This document shows, in pieces, positions 50,301-58,802 of a stretch of 64,000 nucleotides of DNA (its first letter is position 1; each line of letters begins with the position of its first letter). The translations under genes and the position numbers were made by a program. The stretch lies in the NCBI GenBank assembly GCA_030424595.1, contig JAUHWG010000004.1:62001-126000 (forward strand), written 5' to 3'. The notes below the pieces were generated by a model, which was not told the DNA's origin, searched no databases, and was given only the letters and a program-made list of their open reading frames with translations. The stretch is from Polyangia bacterium (GTDB lineage Bacteria; Myxococcota_A; Polyangia; Nannocystales; Nannocystaceae).

Positions 50301-50819
50301 CGAGCGGAGCGCTGTGGTGCCTCCGGCGGAGGCCCCCGTCGGCGGGACCGTCGGCGGGACCGTCGGCGGGACCGTCGGCACCCGTCTGCGGGACCATCTG
50401 CGGTTGCGGTGGCGGTCGCGGTGGCGGTCGCGGTCGCGGTCGCGGTTGCGGTTGCGGTCGCGGTTGCAGTTGCGGTTGCGGTTGCGGTTGCGGTTGCGGT
50501 TGCGGTGGCGGTTCGGTTGCGGTTCGGTTGCGGTTCAGTCGTAGCTCCGTCGCGGTCTCCGTCGCGGTCTCCGTCGTGGGCTCCGTCGTGGGCTCCTGTC
50601 GGCTCGGCTCAGCTCGGCGTGGTGTCGATCGCCGGCGCCGGGGAATCGCCGCGACGTTGGCCAAGTCACGCCTCTGGGCGATCTGGAAAAGTGCTCAGAG
50701 ACGCCTCTGCGGGTCATTTCGGGCGGGTCTGGGCGTTCTCGCGGGTGGGGTCGGTTTACCGCCGCGGGGTGATCGCATAGGCTCACCGCGATCCGCCCGT
50801 GGATCGCCCCCAAACAGCC
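50301..50819. repeat. intergenic tandem repeat region
   Basis: This stretch holds no credible gene. It has three copies of GGCGGGACCGTC (50341-50378), a long hexanucleotide tract of about 20 GCGGTY units (50401-50535), and about four copies of CTCCGTCGYGGK-like 12-mers (50545-50598). Frames through it give Val-Ala or Pro-Gln dipeptide strings, which are artefacts of the repeat. Confidence 0.9.
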
Positions 50820-53087
50820 ATGGATACGCCGATGACGACCTCGACGCCGCGCTTTGACCTGAGCGCACTCGACCGCTTCCCGACCCTCACCCCCGAGCGC
50901 CTGCGCCTCGCCTACCGCGAGATGTGCATGGCCCGATCCCACGTCGAGCGGGTGGTCCAGGAGTGCGCGAAGGGGGCGATCAAGTTCTCGATCTGGGGCT
51001 CCGGCGAGGAGGTCCACGGCGCCGCCGAGGCGCTCGCCTACAGCGAGGTCGTCAACCCCGACGCCTTCGCGATCTGCGCCCACTACCGCTCGGCGGGGCT
51101 GCTCTCCCTGTGGTGTCGGCTCAAGGGCTACGAGGACTTCCACCTCGACCACATGCGCCAGCAGCTGTCGAAGGTCACCGACCCGTGGAGCCACGGGCGG
51201 CAGATGACCGCCCACTTCAACGACATCCCCAACAACGTCCTGCCGGTCCAGAGCGCCCTCGGGATGCAGCTCGGCAAGGCGGTCGGCTACGCCTACGGGC
51301 TGCGCCAGGCGGGCCACAAGGACGGGGTCGTGGTCGCGGTCATCGGCGACGGGACGACCGCCGAGAGCGACCTCCACGAGGGCATGCACGGGGCGTCGAT
51401 CCTGGAGCTCCCGCTCCTCCTGACGATCACCGACAACAACATCGCCATCAGCGTCGACCCGAGCGACGGCCGCGGGATCAAGGACTTCAGGGCCTACGCC
51501 GAGGCCTTCGGCTTTCGCTTCTTTGAGTGCGACGGCAACGACTTCCTCGGGGTCTACGAGACCTCGAAGGCGGCCGCGACCTACTGCCGAGATGAGCAGC
51601 GGCCGGCGCTGATGTGGGTCAAGAACCTCTCGCGCCTCAACAACCACTCCTCGGCGGCGGACTTCACCTTCGAGTTCGACTCCTACGATCCGCTGCCGGA
51701 CTTCGGCCTCGCGCTGGTCAAGGCGGGCGTCTGCGAGGAGGGCGAGATCCTCACGCGTAACGGCGTGACCGAGGGCAAGGACTACTTCCGGCGTCACGAC
51801 TTCGGGACGATCGCCAAGGCGGCCGACGACTACATCCTCGAGACCATGGAGATCTCCGCCGGCGAGCCGGAGCCGACCTACGAGTCGGTCTACGAGCATA
51901 TCCGCGCGCCCTTCCCGGAGGCGGTCGAGGCCCCCCTCGAGGGCAGGACGACCTCGATCTCGCTGAACGGCGCGATCCGCTCGGCGATGCAGGCGATCCT
52001 CGCGAACAATCGGATGACCTGGCTCTACGGTCAGGACGTCGCCAAGAAGGGCGGGGTCATGGTCGCGACCAAGGGGCTGTGGGAGCGCTTCCCTGAGCAG
52101 GTCCGCGACGCGCCGATCAACGAGCCGCTGATCCTCGGATCGGCGCTGGGCTTCGCCCTCCACAGCGGCGCGACGGCGATCCCGGAGATCCAGTTCTCCG
52201 ACTACTCGCTCAACACCCTGCACTGGCTGGTGTTGATGGGGAACATGCTCTGGACCTCCGGCGGGACGACCAACGTCAACGTCATCCTCCGCCTCCCGGT
52301 CGAGCCGCTCCACGGCGGCGCGGTCTACCACTCGATGTGCATGGAGGGCTTTTACGGGGCGATCCCCGGCCTGACGATCGTCGCCCCGACGACCTCCCGC
52401 GACGTCTACGGGCTGATGCGCTCGGCGGCGGAGTACGAGGGTCCGGTGGTCTTCTTCGAGTCCAAGGGGCTCTACCGGATGACCCTCGGCGACGCCTTCC
52501 CCGGCGAGCCGACCGACCCCAAGGAGATCGCCGCGCTCAAGCGGAGCATCGGCTTTCAGGGGCATATCCCGGCGCTGCCCGACGACTTCCGGGTGCCGCT
52601 CGGCAAGGCGGCGATCCGTCGTCCAGGCAGCGATCTGACGATCGTCACCTGGGGACGCTGCACCCTCTTCTGCCAAAAGGCGGTCGCCGAGCTGGCGGCG
52701 GCAGGCGTCGACTGTGAGCTCATCGATCTCCGGACGATCGTCCCGCCGGACATGGAGACGGTCCTCGCGAGCGTCGGCAAGACCGGTCGCCTCCTGGTGG
52801 TCCACGAGGACCGGGTCTTCTCGAGCATCGGCCGCGAGATCCAGGGCGCGGTGATCGAGGCGATGGCGGGGGAGCCCGTGGTCACCCGGGTCCTCGGCCA
52901 GGACGCCGTCCCGGGGATCCCGCAGAACATCCACCTGGAGGAGCAGATCGTCGTCTCGCCGGAGAAGGTCGTCGCCGCCGCCCGTGAGGTCATGGCCGTC
53001 CGCGCGCCGCGGGGACAGGGCGAGGCGCCGGCCCCCGCCGCTCGCTCGTCGATCCTCTGGACCCCCAACCGCTACTTCGTCGCCTAG
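50820..53087 (+). CDS. fused alpha/beta E1 component of a 2-oxoacid dehydrogenase
   Basis: A 755-residue thiamine diphosphate enzyme with the E1 alpha chain (first about 370 residues) and E1 beta chain fused. The TPP motif is VIGDGTTAESDLHEGMHGAS to TDNNIAIS. The beta half has QDVAKKGGVMVATKGLWERFP, INEPLILGSALGFAL, EIQFSDYS and a C-terminal transketolase-like VVHEDRVFSSIGREI. It decarboxylates a 2-oxoacid, probably branched-chain or pyruvate, and transfers the acyl group to an E2 lipoyl domain. No E2 or E3 is in the window. Start candidates are ATG 50820 and 50832; neither has a strong ribosome binding site, and a GTG at 50799 is also possible. Confidence 0.9.
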   Translation: MDTPMTTSTPRFDLSALDRFPTLTPERLRLAYREMCMARSHVERVVQECAKGAIKFSIWGSGEEVHGAAEALAYSEVVNPDAFAICAHYRSAGLLSLWCRLKGYEDFHLDHMRQQLSKVTDPWSHGRQMTAHFNDIPNNVLPVQSALGMQLGKAVGYAYGLRQAGHKDGVVVAVIGDGTTAESDLHEGMHGASILELPLLLTITDNNIAISVDPSDGRGIKDFRAYAEAFGFRFFECDGNDFLGVYETSKAAATYCRDEQRPALMWVKNLSRLNNHSSAADFTFEFDSYDPLPDFGLALVKAGVCEEGEILTRNGVTEGKDYFRRHDFGTIAKAADDYILETMEISAGEPEPTYESVYEHIRAPFPEAVEAPLEGRTTSISLNGAIRSAMQAILANNRMTWLYGQDVAKKGGVMVATKGLWERFPEQVRDAPINEPLILGSALGFALHSGATAIPEIQFSDYSLNTLHWLVLMGNMLWTSGGTTNVNVILRLPVEPLHGGAVYHSMCMEGFYGAIPGLTIVAPTTSRDVYGLMRSAAEYEGPVVFFESKGLYRMTLGDAFPGEPTDPKEIAALKRSIGFQGHIPALPDDFRVPLGKAAIRRPGSDLTIVTWGRCTLFCQKAVAELAAAGVDCELIDLRTIVPPDMETVLASVGKTGRLLVVHEDRVFSSIGREIQGAVIEAMAGEPVVTRVLGQDAVPGIPQNIHLEEQIVVSPEKVVAAAREVMAVRAPRGQGEAPAPAARSSILWTPNRYFVA

Positions 53088-53210
53088 GGGGCGTTGACGG
53101 GCCCCTGCATGCGCTCGCTCGTCCTCGGCGTCCCGCGGGTCCTGCCTGAGCCTGCGGGGTCGACGAGCGTCGCGCGAGGGCGCAGCGGATCCTCGCAGCG
53201 GCCGCTCCGA

Positions 53211-53300
53211 GCAGGCTGTGGTGAAAGTCCCGGGTTCGCTCGCGCCGCAATCGTCGGTCCTCTTGGCCTCATCGGCTCCAAGGTGAGGCTGAGCCGATGA
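53211..53300. repeat. copy C of dispersed repeat, with hairpin over a start codon
   Basis: GCAGGCTGTGGTGAAAGTCCC begins a diverged copy of the sequence at 41432 and 45166. At its right end TCATCGGCTC (53269-53278) and GAGCCGATGA (53291-53300) form perfect 10-base arms around a 12-base loop. The loop holds AGGTGAGG, the ribosome binding site of the gene at 53297, and the right arm contains its ATG. Confidence 0.6.
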
Positions 53301-54157
53301 AGAAGCCCAAGCACAGCCGCGACGCCGGGATCGACGAGCTCAAGGTCGGCGGTCTGACCCTCCAGGGGGTCACACGCGGCGGCGTCGAGACCTGCCTCAT
53401 GGTCCCGGAGCTCAAGCTGATGTTCGACGTCGGCATGGTCCCCGGCGGCGCCCTAGGCTACGGGACGATCCTGATCTCCCACGGCCACGCCGATCATCTC
53501 GGGGGGCTCGCCTACTACCTGGCGCAGCGGCGGATGACCGGCTTGGCGCCGCCGAAGGTCCACGTCCCCGAGGAGATCGTCGAGCCGCTCGGGCGGATCT
53601 TCGCCGCTTGGGGGGAGATCGCCGGGCGGGCGCTGGAGGTCGAGCTGTCCGGTCACGCGCCGGGGGACAAGGTCGAGCTCGGGCGCGGCCTGACGGCCTA
53701 CGCTCGCCGCTCGACCCACCGAGTGCCCTCGCTCGCCTGGGTGATCGAGCGCGAGTCTCGGCGCCTGCGCGCGGAGCTTATCGGGCGCTCGCATACCGAG
53801 CTCGCGGCGCTGCGTCGCGAGGGGGTCGAGATCACCCAGCCGCACCGCGAGATCGCGCTCTGTGTCACGGGCGACACCCAGATCGAGCTGCTCCGCGAGG
53901 ACCCCCTGGTCGGCAGCGCCCGCGTGCTCGTCCACGAGGTCACCGGCTGGGACGACCGCCGCGATGTTGCGGCGACCCGCCGTTGGGGTCATACCCACCT
54001 CGACGAGATGATCGAGCACGCCGAACGACACTTCTCTGGCGAGGCGCTGGTCCTCGTCCACCGGTCGATGCGGCACAGCCGGGCAGAGGCGGATCGTCTG
54101 GTCCGCGAGCGCTTCCCCGCGGCGCTCCGGGAGCGGGTCCATGTCTTCGGTCGATGA
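53297..54157 (+). CDS. MBL-fold hydrolase, RNase Z-like
   Basis: A 286-residue metallo-beta-lactamase-fold protein. The metal site HGHADHLGGL matches the HxHxDH motif of this fold, followed by VTGDTQ (metal-bridging Asp) and GHTHLDEM (late His). The order resembles tRNase Z (RNase Z) and its relatives, which cut tRNA 3' trailers, but the exosite arm typical of true RNase Z is not obvious, so it may be another RNA or ester hydrolase. The start lies in a hairpin that may limit translation. It overlaps the flavoprotein gene downstream by 17 bases, so the two are co-expressed. Confidence 0.85.
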   Translation: MKKPKHSRDAGIDELKVGGLTLQGVTRGGVETCLMVPELKLMFDVGMVPGGALGYGTILISHGHADHLGGLAYYLAQRRMTGLAPPKVHVPEEIVEPLGRIFAAWGEIAGRALEVELSGHAPGDKVELGRGLTAYARRSTHRVPSLAWVIERESRRLRAELIGRSHTELAALRREGVEITQPHREIALCVTGDTQIELLREDPLVGSARVLVHEVTGWDDRRDVAATRRWGHTHLDEMIEHAERHFSGEALVLVHRSMRHSRAEADRLVRERFPAALRERVHVFGR

Positions 54158-55424
54158 GCCCGAGACCGCGCCCCGTGGCCCAGAGGCGGCGGGCAGCAGC
54201 ACCACGGCGGCGTGCGAGGTCGAGAGCTCGGACGTCCTGATCTTGGGGGCGAGCTTCACCGGCCTGGAGCTCCTCTATCAGCTCCGGCGGCGGCCTGCGG
54301 GGCGCGGCCTCCGGGTCACGCTCATCGACCGTCACCGTCAGCACGGCTATCTGCCCCTGGTCCACGAGCGCCTCTGCGGGCGGCTCGAGCCCGGGGAGAG
54401 CGAGATCCACACCGCCGCGGAGGTCGACGCCGACGCCGACGCGAGCTTTGTTCAGGGCGAGATCGTCGCGGTCGATCCGGTCGCCAAGGAGGTCGAGCTG
54501 GCCTGTGGGAGGCGGCTTCGCGGGCGCTTCCTCGTGGTCGCCCTGGGCTCGGCGCTCGAGCCTCCGCCGGCCATCGACGGCCGGGAGCACCTCCTCCGCT
54601 ACAAGCTCGCCGACGAGCAGGTCGTCGCGGCGCAGAGGCTCGCCGAGCTCCTCGGCGGGGCCGCTGCCGAGGGGGCGCTCGCGCCGACGATCGTCGTCGT
54701 CGGCGGTGGGATCAGCGGTGTCGAGCTGGCGGGAGAGCTCGCCCACCTCGCGAAGGTGCGCCCGTCTGGCTGGATCGCGCCGAAGGTCATCCTCGTCCAC
54801 GGCGGCGCGCGTCTTATGCCGGGCTTCGCCGCTCGGGTCGCCAAGCGGACGCGGCGCTACCTCGAGTCGCAGGGGGTCGAGCTCCGCCTAGGCGCCCGCC
54901 TCATCGCCGCCGAGGCGGGTCGTGTTCGTCTCCGCGAAGGAGAAGGCGAGGCGTGGGTGTCCTCAGACATGACCTTTTGGTCCGGTGGGATCCGTCCGGC
55001 CCCGCTCATCGCCGGGCTCGATCTCCCGCGGACCGACGGGGGCTGGCTCGCCGTCGGCCCGACCCTCCAGTGCTATCCGACGCCGACCCCGAGCCAACCC
55101 GACGTCTTCGCCGGCGGAGATGCGGTGCGGGTGATCGGCGGCGAAGGCGAGTGGCCGACGATGCAGCGGGCGATCGAGTGCCTCTGGCAGGCGAGCGTCA
55201 TCGCCCAGAACATCCTCACCCTCGCCGCAGAGCCCCCGGACTACCCCTCCGGCGTGCCGCCGCTGATGCCCCACCGGCTGCGTCCGGACTTCTTCCACGG
55301 CGTCAGCCTCGGCGGCCGTTCGCTGGTGGTCTACGGACGGGCGATGGTCGACGTCGCCGGCGTGAACACCTGGTTTCGTCGCTTCCTGATGCGGAGCTAC
55401 TTCGCCCGCTACCGCCACGACTAG
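54141..55424 (+). CDS. NAD(P)/FAD-dependent oxidoreductase, NDH-2-like
   Basis: A 427-residue flavoprotein with two Rossmann folds: DVLILGASFTGLELLYQL for FAD near the N-terminus and IVVVGGGISGVELAGELAHLA for NAD(P)H in the middle. PDVFAGGDAVRV is the second FAD contact. This is the layout of type II NADH dehydrogenases, which pass electrons to quinone without pumping protons. The C-terminal stretch (VNTWFRRFLMRSYFARY) is basic and amphipathic, suited to membrane contact. A ferredoxin- or thioredoxin-reductase-like role is an alternative. It overlaps the MBL gene by 17 bases. Confidence 0.85.
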   Translation: MSSVDEPETAPRGPEAAGSSTTAACEVESSDVLILGASFTGLELLYQLRRRPAGRGLRVTLIDRHRQHGYLPLVHERLCGRLEPGESEIHTAAEVDADADASFVQGEIVAVDPVAKEVELACGRRLRGRFLVVALGSALEPPPAIDGREHLLRYKLADEQVVAAQRLAELLGGAAAEGALAPTIVVVGGGISGVELAGELAHLAKVRPSGWIAPKVILVHGGARLMPGFAARVAKRTRRYLESQGVELRLGARLIAAEAGRVRLREGEGEAWVSSDMTFWSGGIRPAPLIAGLDLPRTDGGWLAVGPTLQCYPTPTPSQPDVFAGGDAVRVIGGEGEWPTMQRAIECLWQASVIAQNILTLAAEPPDYPSGVPPLMPHRLRPDFFHGVSLGGRSLVVYGRAMVDVAGVNTWFRRFLMRSYFARYRHD

Positions 55425-55575
55425 GAAGGGTGGGGGCGCGGGGCGGCAATGAGCGCCGGGACGATGTAGAGATGGCGGATACTTGCCCACTGGTGGGCGA
55501 AGATCGCCGTTCCGGCTCTGGGGCTTTTACACCCCAGGTGTCGCATCGAAGGGGTCGATCCGCGATCATCGACGC

Positions 55576-56769
55576 ATGTCTATGGTGTGGATGGGTAAGA
55601 ACGGGTGGATCCTTGGTCTCTTCTTGGCGGTCGGGTGCGGGGATGATGGCGTCTCTTCGGGCTCCGAGAGCGCGAGCGACTCGTCGTCGACCGCGTCGAG
55701 CGAGAGCGCGTCGGCGAGTGCGTCGGCGACGATGAGCGGTTCGGCGAGCGCGACCGCGTCGGCGAGCGCGAGCGGCTCTGCCTCCAACAGCGCGACCGGT
55801 ACCGGGCCGGACACGGACGGGACGGCGACGGACGGGACGGCGACGGACGGGACGGCGACGGACGGGACGACGACGCTGGCGACGACCTCCGCGGGGGAGA
55901 GCGAGGGCACGGACACCGGCGTCCTCACGGAGGGGACGACCGACGGGATGACGACCGGCGGGATGACGACCGGCGGGGTCACGGGCGGCGACACGGAGGG
56001 GACGACCGGCGATACCGGGACGACCGGCGACACTGGGACGACCGGCGACACCGGGACGACCGGCGACATGGACGTCGGCCAATGGCTCGTCACGTTTGAG
56101 GATCAGTCGAGCCCGACCCGCCTCTACAAGATCGACATCAACGACGGTCACTCGACCTTCCTGTGCGAGCTCGACACCAACGACAACTACAACACGAGCA
56201 CCTTCGGCCGGAACGGCAACCTCTACGCCGCGAACGCCAACACCAAGAACCTCGAGATCATCGACCCCTGCACCTGCAAGCGGACGATCGTCGGCCCGAC
56301 CAAGGTCAACGCCCTGCCGGGGATCACCGCGGACCAGGGGCTCGGCCTCTACGGCCTCGAGACCAGCATCGATCAGCTCGTCGACATCAGCACGATCAAC
56401 GGCAACGCGACGCTGATCGGCCCGCTCGGGATCAACTGGGGCACCGGCGGGCTCACCTGGTCCGACGAGCTCGAGGACACCTACGCGATCAACGGCTCTG
56501 ACGACTCGCTCTACATCATCGATCACCTGACGGGGAAGGCGAGCCTGGTCGCTAAGACCGACTACAACTTCGGCAGCGTCGGCATCGAGTGGCACCCGAC
56601 GACCACGCGGCTCTACGCCTGCTCGAACTCGGCGGAGCTCTTCACCGTCGACGAGGAGAACGCGATGGTGAAGATCCTCGGGCCGATGAACTTCGAGAAC
56701 AACGGAGCCTCCTGCGACAACCTCGCGGCGCCCTGGACCCCGGTCCAGTGCGTCGAGGAAGCCGGCTAG
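55576..56769 (+). CDS. secreted lipoprotein with long low-complexity linker
   Basis: A 397-residue exported protein. The signal peptide (WILGLFLAVGC) ends in a lipobox. Residues about 25-165 are low complexity: Ser/Ala dipeptides, DGTAT repeats, GGMTT repeats and DTGTTG repeats, several encoded by 15-base tandem repeats. The C-terminal 230 residues are beta-propeller-like, with repeated units (LYKIDINDGHSTFLCEL, NLYAANANTKNLEIIDP, LYIIDHLTGKASLVAK, LYACSNSAELFTVDEENA). The ATG at 55576 starts the signal peptide. The function is unknown. A strong hairpin lies after the stop. Confidence 0.82.
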   Translation: MSMVWMGKNGWILGLFLAVGCGDDGVSSGSESASDSSSTASSESASASASATMSGSASATASASASGSASNSATGTGPDTDGTATDGTATDGTATDGTTTLATTSAGESEGTDTGVLTEGTTDGMTTGGMTTGGVTGGDTEGTTGDTGTTGDTGTTGDTGTTGDMDVGQWLVTFEDQSSPTRLYKIDINDGHSTFLCELDTNDNYNTSTFGRNGNLYAANANTKNLEIIDPCTCKRTIVGPTKVNALPGITADQGLGLYGLETSIDQLVDISTINGNATLIGPLGINWGTGGLTWSDELEDTYAINGSDDSLYIIDHLTGKASLVAKTDYNFGSVGIEWHPTTTRLYACSNSAELFTVDEENAMVKILGPMNFENNGASCDNLAAPWTPVQCVEEAG

Positions 56770-56789
56770 GGGGGCGGAGGCGTGCCGGG

Positions 56790-56813
56790 GGCCGTGGCGG
56801 AGACGCCACGGCC
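56790..56813. terminator. hairpin terminator between convergent genes
   Basis: GGCCGTGGCG (56790-56799), loop GAGA, CGCCACGGCC (56804-56813): a perfect 10-base GC stem. The right side is followed by TTCGTCGTTCTC. It sits between converging genes and could serve both strands. Confidence 0.6.
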
Positions 56814-56837
56814 TTCGTCGTTCTCGGCCGCGGGCTG

Positions 56838-57653
56838 CTAGGCGGAGACCCTGGGCGTGTCTTCGAGGACAGCGGCGAGGCGCTCCGGGTAGTCGCTCAT
56901 CACCGCGTCCACCCCCAGCGCGAGGAGGCGGCGCATCTCGTCCTCGTCGTTGATCGTCCAGACGTGGACCTGAAGGCCGTGGCGGTGGGCGTTGGCGACG
57001 AAGGCCGGGTCGACGACGGTGAGGGGACCGTGGCGCGCGGGCACCTGCAGCGCGTCGAAGGCCGGCCGTCGCCGGGGGCCTAGGCGGAGGCGGGTGGCCA
57101 ACCAAAAGCGGAGGATTTCGCGGCTCCCCGCGGAGGTCGCGACGCGTCCGCGGGAGAGCTCGCGGAAGGCCTTGACCACGGGCGCGTGCTCGGAGGCGAC
57201 GAGGACTCGATCGTAGACCCGGTGATGCTGGATAAAGCCCCACACGGCCCGCAGCGCCGCCGGATCGCGCTCCTTGATCTCGATGTTGACGCGGACCTCC
57301 GGGTCGAGGGCGAGCACCTCCTCGAGGGTCGGGACGCGGACGCCCATGCCGCGGAAGGGGAAGGTCGCGCCGTCGCTGGTGAAGCGGTAGCCGGCGTCGA
57401 GGCGGCGCACCTCGGCGAGGGTCAGGCCGCGGACCATGCCGACGCCGTCGGTCGTCCGCTCGAGGGTCGGGTCGTGCAGCGTCACAAGCTCGCCGTCGCG
57501 GGTCAGGTGGACGTCGGTCTCCAGGTGGTGAAAGCCGGCGTCGATCGCCCGCTTGAAGGCGACGAGGGTGTTCTCGGGGGCGACGGCCACCCCTCCTCGG
57601 TGGGCGAACCCATAGGGGCGAGGGGCGACGAAGTAGGGGCGGAGGGCGGTCAT
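56838..57653 (-). CDS. glycerophosphodiester phosphodiesterase
   Basis: A 271-residue GDPD-family enzyme that hydrolyses glycerophosphodiesters to glycerol-3-phosphate and an alcohol. It shows AHRGGVAVAPENTLVAFKRAID (catalytic His), ETDVHLTRDGELVTLHDPTLERTTDG (metal-binding Glu/Asp and second His), NIEIKE and a C-terminal VHVWTINDEDEMRRLLALGVDAVMSDYP. No signal peptide is seen, so it is probably cytosolic. The ATG at 57653 matches family length; an in-frame start at 57785 would add a low-complexity extension. GlpD, encoded 8 kb away, could use its product. Confidence 0.9.
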   Translation of the reverse strand: MTALRPYFVAPRPYGFAHRGGVAVAPENTLVAFKRAIDAGFHHLETDVHLTRDGELVTLHDPTLERTTDGVGMVRGLTLAEVRRLDAGYRFTSDGATFPFRGMGVRVPTLEEVLALDPEVRVNIEIKERDPAALRAVWGFIQHHRVYDRVLVASEHAPVVKAFRELSRGRVATSAGSREILRFWLATRLRLGPRRRPAFDALQVPARHGPLTVVDPAFVANAHRHGLQVHVWTINDEDEMRRLLALGVDAVMSDYPERLAAVLEDTPRVSA

Positions 57654-57783
57654 CGAGGCTCGCTCGGGGAGAGAATGGCCGCCCGGGCGTTGGCGCGCAA
57701 GCGTGCCCCCGGGTTGCCTACTCAGGTCCGAGAGGCGACTCTCGGTAGTCGCGGCTCGATCACGCACCTCGGCCCTGAAGTCC

Positions 57784-58761
57784 ATGTCCTCCGCTCCGAT
57801 CTCAGACTTTCTCCGCCGTCACTTCCGCCACTTCAACGCGGCGACCCTCGTCGACGCCGCTGACGCCTACCGAGCGCATGTCGAGGGCGGCGGCTCGATG
57901 CTGATCTCCCTCGGCGGGGCGATGAGCACGGCGGAGCTGGGGATCAGCCTGGCGGCGATGATCCGGGCCGGCAAGGTCCACGCGATCTCCTGCACGGGGG
58001 CCAACCTCGAGGAGGATCTCTTCAACCTCGTCGCCCACTCGAGCTACGTCCGCGTTCCCGACTACCGGACGCTCAGCCATGGGGACGAGCGGGCGCTCCT
58101 CGACCGTCGTCTCAACCGCGTCACCGACACCTGCATCCCCGAGGAGGAGGCCATGCGGCGGATCGAGCGGGCGATCTCGGAGCTGTGGAGGAGCGCCGAC
58201 GCGGCGGGCGAGCGTCGCTTCCCCCACGAGTTCGCCTACGAGCTCCTCCGCTCCGGCGCCCTGGCGGAGCACTACGAGATCGATCCCGCCGACTCCTGGC
58301 TCGTCGCCGCGGCGGAGCGCGACCTGCCGATCGTCGTCCCCGGCTGGGAGGACTCGAGCCTGGGCAATTTCTACGCCTCGCACCTGATCCGCGGGACGCT
58401 CAAGAATGTCCACACCGTCCGCTGCGGCGTCGAGGCGATGATCGAGCTCGCCCGTCTCTACCGCGAGTCCGCGCCGAAGTCCTCGTGGGGCTTTTTTCAG
58501 ATCGGCGGCGGGATCGCGGGGGACTTTCCGATCTGCGTGGTGCCGATGCTGGCGCAGGACCTGAACTGGGCTGAGACGCCGCTGTGGGGCTATTTTTGCC
58601 AGATCTCGGACTCGACGACCTCCTACGGCTCGTACTCCGGGGCGACGCCCGGCGAGAAGATCACCTGGGGCAAGCTCGGCGAGGACACCCCGGGCTTCAT
58701 CATCGAGTCGGACGCGACGATCGTCGCGCCGCTGATCTTCGCCAGCGTGCTCGGCTGGTAG
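57784..58761 (+). CDS. deoxyhypusine synthase-like protein
   Basis: A 325-residue member of the deoxyhypusine synthase family. Eukaryal and archaeal members make deoxyhypusine on eIF5A from spermidine and NAD. Bacterial members are instead associated with polyamine synthesis, such as homospermidine, or have unknown targets. The N-terminus (FLRRHFRHFNAATLVDAADAYRAHV) and NAD-site segments (MLISLGGAMSTAELGISLAAMIRAG, CTGANLEEDLFNLVA) fit, and the likely catalytic lysine is Lys297 in ITWGKLGED. The ATG at 57784 is right for the family; the frame upstream is not. It converges with the acquired abi gene. Confidence 0.88.
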   Translation: MSSAPISDFLRRHFRHFNAATLVDAADAYRAHVEGGGSMLISLGGAMSTAELGISLAAMIRAGKVHAISCTGANLEEDLFNLVAHSSYVRVPDYRTLSHGDERALLDRRLNRVTDTCIPEEEAMRRIERAISELWRSADAAGERRFPHEFAYELLRSGALAEHYEIDPADSWLVAAAERDLPIVVPGWEDSSLGNFYASHLIRGTLKNVHTVRCGVEAMIELARLYRESAPKSSWGFFQIGGGIAGDFPICVVPMLAQDLNWAETPLWGYFCQISDSTTSYGSYSGATPGEKITWGKLGEDTPGFIIESDATIVAPLIFASVLGW

Positions 58762-58802
58762 ATCGAGGTGCTGACCATGCTTCGGTGACACGGCAAACCA
58801 GA

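Noticed and set aside
50401..50600. Repeat region considered as a CRISPR array
   Set aside because: Units are 6 or 12 bases and directly abut. There are no 28-36 base repeats separated by unique spacers and no cas genes.
50409..50780. Open frame coding a Val-Ala dipeptide repeat
   Set aside because: It is a direct product of the GCGGTY hexanucleotide tract. There is no start site with a ribosome binding site and no conserved domain.
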